64,000 nucleotides of DNA from Lycorma delicatula (GCF_047948215.1 NC_134465.1:39532153-39596152), one strand, 5' to 3'. Numbered from the stretch's first letter, positions 31,901-43,735 are shown. A program made the numbers and translations. The notes: generated from the sequence alone by a model not told the origin.

Positions 31901-32051
31901 GTTGGACTGCGGTTCTATTCGTTCGTCCGTCGTGCGCGTTGAACTTACAATATGTTAGTTTCGTCGTGAATGTGCGCGTGTTTTTCACTTTATTAGTTTA
32001 TTAATTTCTTCTTTTATTCGTCGATCGTCGTCCAGTACCAGTTATTTGCCG
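31894..32051 (+). other. Candidate first, noncoding exon
   Basis: From the initiator A at 31894 to a strong donor GCCG|GTAAGA at 32051/32052. Two short upstream frames (MLVSS then stop; another of eight codons) are present and no long frame, so this would be 5' UTR. The coding exons would lie further right, perhaps beyond a long intron; I could not identify them in this window. Confidence 0.35.
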
Positions 32052-32059
32052 GTAAGAAC

Positions 32060-34590
32060 TGCTGCTTGTCAACCTTTTATGTATATTTATTTAATTTTTC
32101 AAGGGATCTTTTGTAAATAAATTATATTTTAAACCGCGTACTATTAAAAAAGTATAAATATATGCAAACCGTTTATTATATCGAATGGATACGTGTGACC
32201 TAGATAGATGTGTTCTACACGTATTTTTTTTCGGAGTAAAAATAATTAGATACAAAAAAAAAAACATTATTTTTCACGATTATTATTACTCTTGTCTTTT
32301 CTACAAATCTTTATTATGATTCTTAAGTAAGTTACTTGTTCGATGAAGCGTTTACCTGTCGCAGCACGGCGTGTGTAATTTACGAATTAACTCTTGCTTA
32401 CGTTATAACCGTGTAATGGACGCCATATAAATTAAGTCGATGTATTTATATTTTTTTATCCGACCGTTATATTTATTTAAAAATATATATTCTATGACCG
32501 TAAAAAGTGTAAAAAGTATATATATTTTTTTTATTTCTTATTTACAAACAATATTAATATTTGATAAAGATTATTTCAGTTTCTAATTTTTTAAAAATTT
32601 GCGTTAATTTGACGCTCCTATTTATCATTTACTATGACTTTCTCTTTAATTTGATCGGCCATGTATTATTTATTTCTTATTAATATAATGTTTTTCTAGT
32701 TATATTTTTCGCAGGTATAAAATTTAATTTTTGTTAGATATTTAACAATGCAAAACATAATTATTGTATTTTCGGTTTAAAATTACGTTAACTTTATGTT
32801 ATCCGTTTCGGTTTTGGAAGTAGCTCTCTCGAAATTTAATTAGTTATTTTACAATTTGGTCGAAAAACGTAATCCTGATAACATATCTGATAAAATTGTA
32901 ATATCTTAAGTCAGTAGGAAGTGGTTTTTTGTAAAAACGGTCGTAAAGGGTTCAGATGATAAATTTGATAAGAAAAGAAAATTCCTTTAAATCTGGAATA
33001 ACCTCAATACTTCTCTGTTATCGTAAAAAAAGTTAAACCGACGGAAGTTAAAAATAGTATTTGATTTATAGTTTCCTATGTATGACCTTATGGGATAAAA
33101 AATAAACGTTAAAATCGCTTATAAGTTTCGCTGAGAATATGTTCTCTAAACGCGCTATAAGTTTTTATTTTTTAATAACCTTCCAAAAAAAGATAAAACA
33201 AAAACTTTCTATCTATAAATCGAAATGTTTCTGTTATTTTGCGTTTCTGCGCGTTTACAGCGATATTGGAGTTGTATGATTTAACAATATTTTGGTCTGT
33301 CTAGTTCTATCTTCCGATGTAGAAGACCATCTGTTGAATCCGTTAAAAAATAACTGGCTGAACGGTTTCATTGTACCGTGAATGTTCTTTTTCAGTCTTA
33401 AATGTTTACTTTGAGCTCCAATTCTGTATGAATAGCAGTTTATTTTAAATTCTCGCGTAGTAAACTTTTATGCACTCGCGGAAAACAAACTTTAATCATA
33501 ATTTTCAACATTTTTTTAAAAGGCACTTTTTGAAATTTTAATAATTTTACCGTTTATTTCCCGTTAAAGAAACATTTATACTTTTAATATTTTTTCCGCT
33601 GTTTTTTTTTTTTTCACTTCGTTATCGCTCTGAAATTATTTCATTTTCGTGTAAAAGGTAGACGACTTTGAGGTACAAATAATAAATATTTTAACGGCAC
33701 GGCCGTTTCGATTCTGTTTTCATCCAAAAATGTTTTTCGATCGACGGCAAATTCTATTATGCTCCAGAAAACCTACTCGGTTTAACAGGAACAAATATTC
33801 TTCCTCGTTATAAGAGAAAAGTTTACTACCGACCCGATCGTGAAGTAAATCTTTTTTTATACTGAGACATCCGGTTTTTAACTCGGTCAGTATGTAAAAA
33901 ATAATTTAAACGGATAACATCTGCTAGAAATTTTTCCAAAAACCTTTTTTTGTTAATTAACAGCGAGGATTTCTTCTCTGTTTTGAGAAATAGTTTTTAC
34001 TATTACGGTAACGATGGAGTTACTCGTGTATCTATGAAGCGTTCGATCCTGACAACGTTCAACGCTTTCGTCGCTTTCTACACCTTATACGCGTTTATAC
34101 CGTCGTTTTACTATCGGGACGTCGACCGTTTGAAATAAACTTCGAGGAAAGCGATCGTACGTGCGCACCCATTTCGCTGACAACAGGGAAAATTGCCCTT
34201 CACGCGATCTGGCAAATCGATAACCCGAGCGTTCGTTCGTTTTGAGATTATCGTTTTAAAATTCGTTTTGTAAAATATCCATTTGTATATGCATAAGCGA
34301 TTAGATGTGGAAAAAAGCGATTCGCAGCGACGGTAAAGCTATTCCCAAGACTGATGATCATCCTTAGCCGTAGGGTTTACAAAATAACTGAGGAATGAAG
34401 CGGTTTCCTGTCGTTTTCTTCGTCGATTTGAATATTCTATCGCATTTTTGGCATTTTTTCCGTACAGACATAATAATTTTCAGAGGAAACTACTCTTACA
34501 GATGACGATCGAATATCAGACGATATACTCGCGTCTCGACCGTTAAAACTACTTAATTTTTCGATTAAAAGCGAAAAATTAATGGAATTA
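32060..34590. other. Unassigned noncoding stretch
   Basis: No recognisable gene or repeat. A 60-codon open frame ending at 34138 follows an acceptor-like TTAACAG at 33955-33961, but no family is recognised. Confidence 0.35.
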
Positions 34591-34593
34591 TTT

Positions 34594-34705
34594 TCGCCGA
34601 TCTCCGTGGTGGAGCGATAGTGTCTCGGCCTTTGAAGCCGGGACCCGAAGGTCCCGGCTTCAAATCCCGGTTAGACGTGACGTTTTTCATACTCTAAAAA
34701 TTTTA
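34594..34705 (+). repeat. SINE family B, partial copy with a hairpin in its tRNA-like head
   Basis: The start gccgatctccgtggtggagcg (box A) and tagtgtctcggcc match family B. The region that should read ccggaggtcccgggttcgaa is replaced by a perfect hairpin (34631-34664) of 15-bp arms and a cgaa loop, after which the sequence resumes with tcccggttagacg and tttttcatac. Confidence 0.8.
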
Positions 34706-34709
34706 ATTT

Positions 34710-35385
34710 TGTATTCCCGTGTGCAAGCTTCTCTTATATGATAAATTAATCGTAAAAAAATAATTACTCCTTTGGGAAACGACGGATTCCTGTGGGATCC
34801 TCGATTTTTGAGTCCATTAAAGATACCCTAACGGGGTTTGAAATCTCCATCTTTTTCCGGTAGGGTGGCCTACTTCATTTTTTTAAAATGGGAACCCCCT
34901 CGATGATTTTCATAACGGTTTCTGATACGATACGCAATTCTAAGATCTTTATATCGTTTGATATTTTTCTTTAAACGCGACCGTTCTAGAGTTACATCTC
35001 ATTTGTATATATAACCGCAATACGTAACCTATGTGTACCCTGTTTTTGAAAACACATTTTTGAAAAAGCGAGACTTGCCTAGATTTTCAAAGATCGGTGT
35101 GAATTTATTTTCATAAATTTTAATTTTGTAATAATTAAGTTATTTGTTGATAATAAATCTATTATTTTTTTTTTAAAGTAATTTGTTTGTTTTTCCTTTT
35201 TTTGAAATAAAAAAAAAGCTATTTGCCGATTTTTCTTGATATAGAGAATTAATATATGTTTTTATAAATTATAATAAAAAATAATTTCTCGATTTCATTA
35301 AATTAATAACTTTTTAAAAAATATTTTTATTTATTGACTTATCGACAATTAAAGACATTAGCGACTTATCGGTGTAGTGTAACTG
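34710..35385. other. Unassigned AT-rich stretch
   Basis: Nothing recognised. Confidence 0.4.
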
Positions 35386-35389
35386 TACT

Positions 35390-35510
35390 GGTAAATGTAT
35401 AGTCGAACAAAGCCCGACCGTTCCTGAGACGTGTGGTTAATTAAAACCCGACCGCCAAAGAACACCGGTATCCACGATGTAGTATTCAAATCCGAATAAA
35501 TTAATAATTT
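35390..35510 (-). repeat. SINE family A, partial copy
   Basis: The middle segment gagacgtgtggttaatt, then aaagaacaccggtatccac, then tattcaaatccgaataaa matches family A in reverse; the tRNA-like head is missing. Confidence 0.75.
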
Positions 35511-35880
35511 ATTTTCTTAAATCAACGTAAATGATAATTATTTTGTTGTTGTTTTTTGTATTTTTTTTTTTTTTTTGTATTTATTAGAATAACAACACCT
35601 GTAAAATTTATATTAGAAATAATATGTCGGCTATAAACAGTAGTTATCAAATTTATTAAAAAAATAAATTAAAAAAATATATATATATAAAATAAACTCC
35701 TAAATTTACAAAGTTAAATATACAATTGACAAAAAATATTGTAATTTTTTTTTTTTTAGAAAAACGTTTTCTTTTAGCTGAAGTATTATAATTTATAAAT
35801 AAGCTTAGCGCAAAAAATGTTTACTTCAGTCTTAAAGATTAGTATATAAACTAGAATTTAATTGGATTATACCATACCTT

Positions 35881-36560
35881 TATTTTTTTTTTTTTTTTTT
35901 ACGTCGGAGGAGGGAAAATCTGCAACCAGACGCCCAGCAGCCCGTACTGCTGGATGTGTGGGGTTTCCTAAAACTTCACTAAAAACCCTCCCCCTCACAC
36001 AGCATGGGGATGGGATCGCCTAAGCAGGTACACATCATCCCCACGAGTGTCTCGGGTTCTACCTGTATCGTCTTCAAGCACTGGCTTCAAGAGTCCCCCG
36101 AGGGCACTCAGCAGCGACAATCCTGTCGGATCCCCGCTACCCACCCGAGAGGGCTGGCCCTCCACCCTAATCTCGGACTAAACACCACCCTACCTTGTTT
36201 CCTCTTCTTCCATTTTCTTGGACAGTACTTGCTGGAACCAGCGAGAAAAACGACTCCAACCGTCATTGGAGCTAAGCATAAAGTTCGTAATTTCCTCCGG
36301 CTAGATCTCTCCCCAAACGGTCTATTCGAAGCCCATCTTGAGCACCGTAAAAACAGGTATGCTCATCGTCTTCAAGACCACAATACAGGCAACCCAGCGA
36401 CACCCGTCTCCCTCTTTTATATAAGTATGCGTCGAACGATCCGTTGAACTAGACCGCGTCGGTACCGATTCGATGTCAAAGTGATGAGAATTCACGATGA
36501 GACGTTCTAAATAGCTCCCGTGTTATGTATGTGAGTATCGGTTATTAAGTTAGCTTTTCT
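35881..36560 (-). mobile_element. LINE 3' end with zinc knuckle, 3' UTR and poly(A)
   Basis: The minus strand reads LGCLYCGLEDDEHTCF, a Cys-x2-Cys...His motif typical of the RT C-terminus in many LINEs, then GRDLAGGNYELYA, then about 400 bp of 3' UTR ending in an A tail (18 T on the + strand at 35883-35900). The + strand frame over 36004-36447 is the antisense of this. Confidence 0.7.
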
Positions 36561-36727
36561 ATGTATTTTCGAATATGTTTGTAATTAGGCTATCTGGGTA
36601 ATCGTTTGGAAAATGTTGGTAGATACTGGGTAGAGGATATTTTAGGTGGGTTGCTGTTCTGTTTCAATGTAGTTTTGTTAGGTGATTGTTTTAGGGTGTT
36701 CCTTATGTTATTTAGTTTGTATAAATA

Positions 36728-36896
36728 TTTTTATTATTTTTTTTAACCTCCGAAACCGCCGTTTTAGGTATTGCTTCAAAGGATGAGATGAGTGTTTTTG
36801 TAGTGAATGAAAATGCCATGCCTGACTGGGATTCGAACCCGGGACCTCCGGATGAAAGGCCGAGACAATACCACTCACGCCACGGAGACTGGCCGG
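36728..36896 (-). repeat. SINE family B, full-length copy with target duplication
   Basis: In reverse it has box A (gccacggag / tggcgtgagtgg), box B ggttcgaatcc, the segment gccatgc..cattttc, catctcatcc, and the tail ending ggaggttaaaa. It is flanked by GTATAAATA on both sides (36719-36727 and 36897-36905). Confidence 0.85.
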
Positions 36897-37170
36897 GTAT
36901 AAATACTTACATTTGTTTATTATAAGTCTGTTTGCGTTAGCAACATATCATATTGTTTTTTTTTTGATCGGCTGAGATTTATTTTGTTTATATATCGGTC
37001 TTGTTTGATCGGTTATAAAGTTTTTTTTGTTTAATAGTTGTTAGATGTGTTAATTATCGTTTATTTATTAGATTTTTGAAGTTAAATTTTAATTTTATTG
37101 AATATTAGTGTCAGAAGATTAGCTAATAAGTACGAGTCGTGAAGCTCGCACCGAAACCAATTTTGACGGT

Positions 37171-38389
37171 GAGTCTGACGGTGCTGCTGGTTCCAATCAG
37201 CGTCTGAGGTCTAAGAAAAAAGGAAAAGGGATGTCTCCCCTTAAGGAGTCGTCATCTGGAACAGTAAACCAGGTAAAAGCTCCTAAGGTCGTAGGGGTAA
37301 CCGGTGTAGGTGCCCGTGATTCTGATTCAGATGTGAGGTTTGCCGAGGTGATTTTTGGACCATTTATTTCGAGTCACGGAAAACCAGCGTTTTCCCCCTT
37401 GAAGGCCAGGAAGGCAGAGGTTACTGCTTTATGCAATTTAGAAAAGCCGTCGGCTACGAATGACTCGGTATTTGATGAGATTATGACTGGATTAATCGAT
37501 ATGTTTAACGATTTATGCGGTGAGGTGGAAGAGTTTGTAAGCGATACTAAATACGTGCGGGAGAAGAGCGCCTCATATATCCTTTCACGAATACGAAAAT
37601 TACGTTATTTGGATTTATTAAGTGGCTGGAATGGGGGAGCGGGAGAGGACTCTTCCGCCCATTCTAGTTGCGAGATTGGCAACAGAGGAAGTTAACTCCT
37701 CTTGATTCACTGCGCTAAAGGTGTTACTTATAGATAAGCCTTCTGATATTTCAACTACGGTTTTCAAGGGTAACATAATAAAGAAATTGGATTCAAGAAA
37801 TAATGGTTCGCAGATTATCAGTCTCAAAGAAAATCCGAAAGGAATAAGGATTGCTACCAACGATACAGACACTGAACAGGACAGTCGTGAAATAGAGGGA
37901 ATAAGCAAATAACCGATTAGGGTCGTCGATTAATAGTATTCGATGTGCCGCGTGAATCGGGGAAAGAACGCTTTCTAGACGCTGTTTGGAATCAAAATTC
38001 GTCACTAGGGTTTGATGATAAGACGATTTCCGATACAGGTCTAAAATCATTTATCATACTGACAAAAGAGAAAGCAATCATGTAAATTATGTCGTGGAAT
38101 ATGAAAAAGGAGTACATAAGTTATTCTTACAATCGGTCTCATTTTCATCGATTTTCGATCGTGCAAGGTGAGGGATCATTCGAAGGCGAGTTGTTATTTC
38201 AATTATCAAGTGGCAAGGTCCTGTAAAGGGAAAGAATTATGTTCATTTTGTTCTAAACAAGGTCATTTTGCAAAAGATTGTGCTGTCAAGAAAGCAGTGT
38301 GTTCAAATGCTGGGCACGACTATAGATCTGATGACTGTACCGCTTACAAGCGTGCGCGGGACTTGTTAGTCAGTAGAATTAATATTTAG
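37171..38389 (+). mobile_element. LINE ORF1 (gag-like) remnant
   Basis: The first open frame (from 37231, 154 residues, start not certain because the frame is open upstream) begins MSPLKESSSGTVNQVKAP and has the charged, low-homology look of LINE ORF1. After stops and shifts, 38168-38389 reads as the C-terminal zinc knuckles: CSFCSKQGHFAKDC (C-x2-C-x4-H-x4-C) and then a second, partly lost knuckle with NAGHDYRSDDC, as found at the end of ORF1 in I/R1/Jockey-type LINEs. GT-rich sequence follows. The ORF2 part is missing. Confidence 0.7.
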
Positions 38390-38559
38390 TTACTCTGATA
38401 TCTAGGTGTCAGTTTCTGATGTTTTGTATACATATGTGTATGTTTAGGTTATGTTTTGGTATTTGGTTGTGTTTTGTAGGTGTTTTTTTTATGTTGCATC
38501 TTTATTTTCTCCGTCCCCCAGTGCCGGACACGCAGTCAAGCATAAACTCAGCTCCGTGA

Positions 38560-40285
38560 GATGTCATCGCTTCTAACTACCTCGACGGGAACAAAGCCTC
38601 ACCCAGGCAGCCGAGTCTCGGTAGTTTATTGCCATGCCATGCCTTTAATGAGGGGTCCCCAGAGGGGTCTTCCATCGGGACTCCGGTGTTTATGCCTCGC
38701 CTCTAATGAGGAAACCCCAAAGGGATCCCCCATCGGGACTACGATCTTAACTTCCTCCTCTCCACCAATCATTGATGATGGGACGCCGAAGCCTCCCACC
38801 CCTTCTGGACGAGGCTGTCCTCCGCAAATACCACGCCAGGACAGGCACCGTCGACTCATACACGGGTGAAGCCTTACAACCTCGACCACCAGGTGTATTT
38901 CCATGCAACTTGCAAGAGGGACAGCGAGCTTCCCGCTTGCAGTCCTTCCGCAAGTGCCCAACCACTCCACAGATAAATCAGTGGTCACTTCTGTCTGGGC
39001 CGCAACAAGATTGAGCCCTATGGCTGATGGAGCGGAGGAGATCAGCATAGGTTCTCCCCTCCGCCTTAACCACCACTGTAATCGTCGGCAGACCAATGGC
39101 CGCTTTTGCCCTTCCCCTGCGGCACCGACGATGAACGCAGAAGATGCACACAATACCTCCTCACAACTCGACGGGTGGCATATTCCATTGTAAATCATAA
39201 AATGTGGCCAACTCTCCCAATTGAATTACAGAAACAATCTACCCTACTTTGCCCATTTGTTATGACCTGCGGAACCGACGTACAAATAGCGGAGGCCACC
39301 ATCCGGTCCCCCGCCAACGAGTCAATTACAATGGCGTAGTCTATACGCCCAATATCAAGCTGACACTCGTCATCATCTCCATAGAGGACACGGGTAGATG
39401 ACTGTTCCACTGTCCTGCCTTCAACTTACCCGCACGGGCCAAGTTCCATATTCAAGGGCCTTTCGGAACATCTGCAGTTGGTACGGACTATCATCCCTGG
39501 CTGCCAAGTCAACAACCCAGGCGAGAACAGTTCCCCCCTCCAATCCGTCAATGTCCTCCACCTAGGTAGAGAATAGGAACAGATCTTCAGGCCAGCCCCT
39601 CAAAAGCACCCACCGGGTTGGTCTAGTGGTGAACGCGTCTTCCCAAATCATCTGATTTGGAAGTCGAGAGTTCCAGCGTTCAAGTCCTATTAAAGCCAGT
39701 TATTTTTACACGGATTTGAATACTAGAACGTGGATACCGGTGTTCTTTGGTGGTTGGGTTTCAATTAACCACACATCTCAGGAATGGTCGAACTGAGAAT
39801 GTACAAGACTACACTTCATTTACACTCATACATATCATCCTCATTCATCCTCTGAAGAATTATCTAAACGGTAGTTACCGGAGGCTAAACAGGAAAAAGA
39901 AAAAGCCCCTCAAAAGCAGCTGCACAAGATCTGATGAGATCACTCCCATCTGGAGTCTGTGTAGACACGTCAAAATGATAAAGTAAGTCTGAATCGCCAA
40001 CTCCACCGTACCCGGCTGAACAGACCCACTCCACTGACACTCCTCAACCTCATCCAAAACGTCCTTAAATATCTCTAGCATACGTACACTGCTCTTCATG
40101 TGATCAGCACATTGTTTGATTTCAACCTTCGTGTTCATATGCTGTTGAAAGAGTGAACGTAACTCCTTGACACTGTTAAACAAAACCGCCGAGTTATGGG
40201 CAAAGCAACTCTTCCTAATAAAGAAGCTCATGTCCTTACTCCCTATTCCCCGCACTCGTTTTGTAGATTGGATTGATGTTGTCAT
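38560..40285 (-). mobile_element. Second LINE ORF1 (gag-like) remnant, opposite strand, split by a SINE
   Basis: Reading leftward: MTTSIQSTKRVRGIGSKDM (40285) through QLLLRG (about 39919), then the SINE at 39609-39903, then the frame continues WPEDLFLFST, later VLAWVVDLAARDDSPYQ, then (shifted) MEQSSTRVLYGDDDECQ, and finally the zinc knuckle GHLRKDCKREARCPSCKLHG (about 38850-38965). The end region 38633-38750 contains a tandem pair of about 57 bp (catcgggactccgg / catcgggactacga). Stops and frameshifts make it dead. Confidence 0.7.
39594..39918 (+). repeat. SINE family A, full-length copy with 15-bp target duplication
   Basis: Body 39609-39903 (295 bp). The head has box A TGGTCTAGTGG and box B GTTCAAGTCC with an intact-looking anticodon stem (ccaaatcatctgatttgg). 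The tail ends catcctctgaagaattatct, aacggtagtt, accggaggctaaa then A/G-rich. AGCCCCTCAAAAGCA flanks it on both sides (39594-39608 and 39904-39918). Confidence 0.92.
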
Positions 40286-41215
40286 CTTCTTTTGTTTTTA
40301 AATGTAAGTTTCGGTTCAGAGGTGCTGGTGTTTTGTCAGCACAGTAATGTTTATGTTTTCGATTCTACACATTTTGTGTTTTAGTTTATTTGATTTTGAT
40401 GTGTCTTTTTTTTTTGTTTACTGTGTAGTTTTTTTTTTAGATATTTGGTTAGGTTATGTGTTCATTTTTGGTTGAGATTGTAGGTTGGTTTGATGTTGTT
40501 GTCTTGTTTTGTTGTTAAATATACGTTCTGGTTTGGAAATGTTAGTGTTTTGCTACTATAGTAATGTTTATGTTTTGGGTTTACATATTGTTTGTGTTTA
40601 TACTTTATTTGACGTTGTTGTGTTTCTTTTTTGTTTATTGTGTGGTTTTCAGTTCAGTTTTTCTTTTTTTTCTTCTTCCTGTTCAGCCTCCGCTAATTAC
40701 CGTTCAGATAATACTTCAGAGTATGAATGAGGATGATATGTATGAGTGTAAATGAAGAGTAAGTCTTGTACAGTCTCAGTCGACCATTACTGAGATGTGT
40801 GGTTAACTGAAACCGAACCACCAAAGAACATCGATATCCACGATCTAGTATTAAAATCCGTGTAAAAATAACTGACTTTACTAGGACTTGAACGCTGGAA
40901 CTCTCGACTTCCAAATCATCTGATTTGGAAGACGCGTTCACTACTAGACCAAGCCGGTGGATTTTCAGTTTAGTTTGATTTTGTTTAGATTTTTGGTTAG
41001 GTTATGTTTTCGTTTTTGTTTGTGATTTGTAGATTGGACTGATGTTATTTTCTTTTGTTGTTAAATGTACGTTTCGGTTTGGAGGTGGTGGTGTTTTGTC
41101 ACCTCAGTAATGTTCATGTTTTTGAGTTTACACGTTGTTTGTGTTTATAGTCTATTTGCTGTTGTTTTGTCATGTTTTTGTTTATTGTTTAATTTTCAAT
41201 ATAGTTTGTTTTTCA
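40286..41215 (+). repeat. Three GT-rich repeat units of about 217-229 bp
   Basis: Units begin at about 40264 (tgtagattggattgatgttg), 40481 and 41026 and share segments such as aatgttyatgtttt, tttgtgttta and tttgttta(t/c)tg. A SINE sits in the second unit. Sequence following the third unit (41216 on) matches the LINE 3' UTR at 1030-1250, so the units are most simply LINE 3' UTR repeats; a 5' UTR of the opposite-strand ORF1 is the alternative. Confidence 0.6.
40646..40976 (-). repeat. SINE family A, full-length copy with target duplication
   Basis: Body 40661-40961, reverse orientation, near full length, with T-rich tail at its left. It is flanked by TTTTCAGTTCAGTTT (40646-40660) and TTTTCAGTTTAGTTT (40962-40976), a 15-bp duplication with one change. 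Confidence 0.9.
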
Positions 41216-41500
41216 ACCCTAGACGGGTTGGTTGCGTTTGGTACCTGATAGATTTGTCGGTTACAAGTTCCGAGATAGGTGTTTTACACCGATGTGAATG
41301 TCGCTTGTGGCATTTGCATCGGTGGCATCTTGACAGTGGCCAGACCGGGAGATATCCTGAGGAGTTGATATCTTGAAGAAAACCGGTAAAGCCCCTAATG
41401 GCTAGGTACGGAGGGAGTGGCATATGACAGCTGGACCCGTCACATGGTGGGTGTTTTCCCCTCGGGGGTCAAGATATCAAAGTGATACTCTCTGTTTTTT
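41216..41500 (+). mobile_element. LINE 3' UTR block also found at 1030-1250
   Basis: Shared order: gtcgcttgtggcattyrcatcg, gtggcatc, then ggtaaagcccntaa-ggc-taggta, then gtcacatggngggtgt. Divergence is moderate. Confidence 0.7.
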
Positions 41501-41504
41501 TCCA

Positions 41505-41830
41505 TTTTAGTGTAATCGTGCGTTTTGAATTCTTGCCTCGACGTGAAACACTGAACCGTGCGTAATATCAAGGTGTTTTACAACGGTTACATGAAAATAT
41601 CCGCAAAAAGAGACCGGAATTGTGGTGAGAGTAAAAAATAGACAAAATAATAATAAAATATAAAAAAGTAGTAAAAAATATTTTTAAAAAATGTAAAAAA
41701 ATAAAGTTCGGTTATTTTCTGAAAAGACCTCGTATATAATCCAGCTTCCGTCGGATTTTCGAAAACATCGTGGTACCTGTATCTTTTTTTTTTTTTAGTA
41801 AACAGTAGTCGTTGAGTAGCATCGCCCCAA
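41505..41830. other. Unassigned noncoding stretch
   Basis: Nothing recognised. Confidence 0.4.
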
Positions 41831-41831
41831 A

Positions 41832-42016
41832 ATCGGGCCGACTTGCCGGCCTCCGTGTACGAGTGCTAGCGTCTCGATCATTTATCCTCAAGTCCCGGGT
41901 TCGAATCCAGCCAGACATGGCATTTTCACACGCTACAAAAATTGTCATTCATCTCATCCTCTGAAGTAATATCTAACGGTGTCGAGGTAGTTAAAAAAAA
42001 ATTATCGGGCCGACTT
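41832..42016 (+). repeat. SINE family B, full-length copy with 13-bp target duplication
   Basis: Body 41845-42003 (159 bp): box A region ccggcctccgtgtacgagtg, box B ggttcgaatcc, catggcattttcacacgcta, tcatctcatcctctgaagta then A-rich end. ATCGGGCCGACTT flanks both sides (41832-41844 and 42004-42016). Confidence 0.9.
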
Positions 42017-42019
42017 AGT

Positions 42020-42885
42020 GAGTAATTACTCCACAAAGATAAACTTTTAAGCCCCCAAAAACAAGAATAAAAACGGTGTTCGTACTTAAAATATCAATTC
42101 TCTTTTTAACTGTAATCTTTAAGATCGAAAATTCAGCCTTATCCAGCCTTAGTAATTACAAGACACGAGAGCCTTTTGATAGAAGGGGATCCTACGAGAC
42201 CCATAAGATTTTTAAAAGTTATTTTTTATTTATTTTTTGTTTTTTAATATAGTTTCTGGTACTGTATGTAATGTTTCAAATCGAGCCTTTTATTAGAAAT
42301 TTTACGAGATAGTTGTCGAGTAAGAGGGTCAAATGACCCAAATTTGTTTTTAATTTTAGTTTTTTATTAGCAATTATCCTCTAAATACAGTATAATTTTG
42401 AATAAACATGTCATTCGGTTAATGGGGTCGTCTGGAATCTAACATTTTTGAATGTATAATTTTTAGGTCAAAATTTCATTTGATCGAGGATTTCAAATCG
42501 GACCATTTTTTTAAATTAAAAATGTTGATATTTTTAGCAGTTGATCTTTAAATACTGCATAATTAAGTCATAATATTTAAAAAGAATCTTTTCAAATGTA
42601 AAGCCGAGAAGGACGGTTGCGAACGTTTTTTCTTGTAAAGGATCTTCCATTATTTGTTGTAATTTTGTTTCTTAATATAAAAGCTGATTTCTCCAACGAT
42701 AAATTTGCGATTTTTATATCGGTTAAATCGATAAAATGAGCTCAGTAATTAGAAGATAATTTATTTTTTAATATTCCCAGTTAAGAAGTTTTACAAACAA
42801 AACTTTTTATTTTATGAAATAAAAATAAATCAAATTTTTATTAATTTTTTTTTTAATGAAAAACGGGGTTATCAAACAGCTACGA
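42020..42885. other. Unassigned AT-rich stretch
   Basis: Nothing recognised. Confidence 0.4.
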
Positions 42886-42892
42886 TCATTAG

Positions 42893-42990
42893 CCCAGTAG
42901 AAATTAGTAGCGTATCAAAAGATGCCGGGATTCAAATCCGGGAACTTCGCATGAAATGCGAGACTACCTGCTCAGGCTCGGAGATCGGCA
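42893..42990 (-). repeat. SINE family B, partial copy
   Basis: gtagcgtatcaaaagatgcc, then gggattcaaatccggg and gatcggcaaa match family B in reverse. The tail is missing. Confidence 0.7.
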
Positions 42991-42999
42991 AAATTTATT

Positions 43000-43735
43000 T
43001 TATTGATCTTTATTATTTGTTGTATTTTTTGTTTAACAAAGTTATAAAAAAAAAACTGCGAGGTTTATTAATAGATTTGCAATATTATTTTCTTAAAAAA
43101 ACTAATTTTATTTATACATATTTTGCAAAAGAAAATTATTATTATTATTTTGCAAAAAAATGTATTAACTATAATGTAGTGTATAAAAAATGTCCTTCGT
43201 GTATTATAAGTAGATAGAATGTACTTTTAATTTATACTATCGATTTGAATATAAATATTGAAGAAAAAAAATCGCTGAAATACCAGTTTAAAACCAGTTA
43301 AATATATCTAGCGTGGGATATAATATTTAAAAAGTTAATTCGTTTAAAATGATGTGTACTCTCTCCCGGTTTCATTCTGAATATTTAGAGACTGTAAGTT
43401 TAATATTTTAATCGTGAAGATTCAGTATTTGTTTTAATCCATATTATTTTTCAAACTTTTTCAATTTTTATAATTTTTTTTTTTTTTCATAAGTAAATTA
43501 CATTAATACCAAATTAATTTTTAAATAATAAAATTTTTGAATTTGATTTTTATGGTAATTTAAATCTTCATAATCATTCATTAATATTTCGATAATTTTT
43601 TCCCCGGTTAAGCGACTAGTATTTAACCGGTGTCCTTTCTGATGCCGTCCTGCTAAAGGGAATGTAGTAGCGTATGATAAAAAAAAGCTGAAAACACATT
43701 TGTAATACTTTCCCGTCACGCGGCTAAACTGGGAG
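43000..43735. other. Unassigned AT-rich stretch
   Basis: Nothing recognised; the open frames here are A/T-rich low-complexity sequence. Confidence 0.4.

Noticed and set aside
33950..34138. Possible exon after an acceptor-like TTAACAG
   Set aside because: No recognisable protein, no donor or polyadenylation signal in place, and no partner exon.
36004..36447. 147-codon + strand frame, the longest-looking 'gene' in that area
   Set aside because: It is antisense to a LINE 3' end whose zinc knuckle reads on the minus strand; no family motif in the + frame.
38561..39339. Several + strand frames of 77-102 codons
   Set aside because: They are shadows of the minus-strand LINE ORF1 that carries the zinc knuckle.
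40509..40755. Hydrophobic frames resembling membrane proteins
   Set aside because: They are GT-rich repeat units; the frames break in the sister units.
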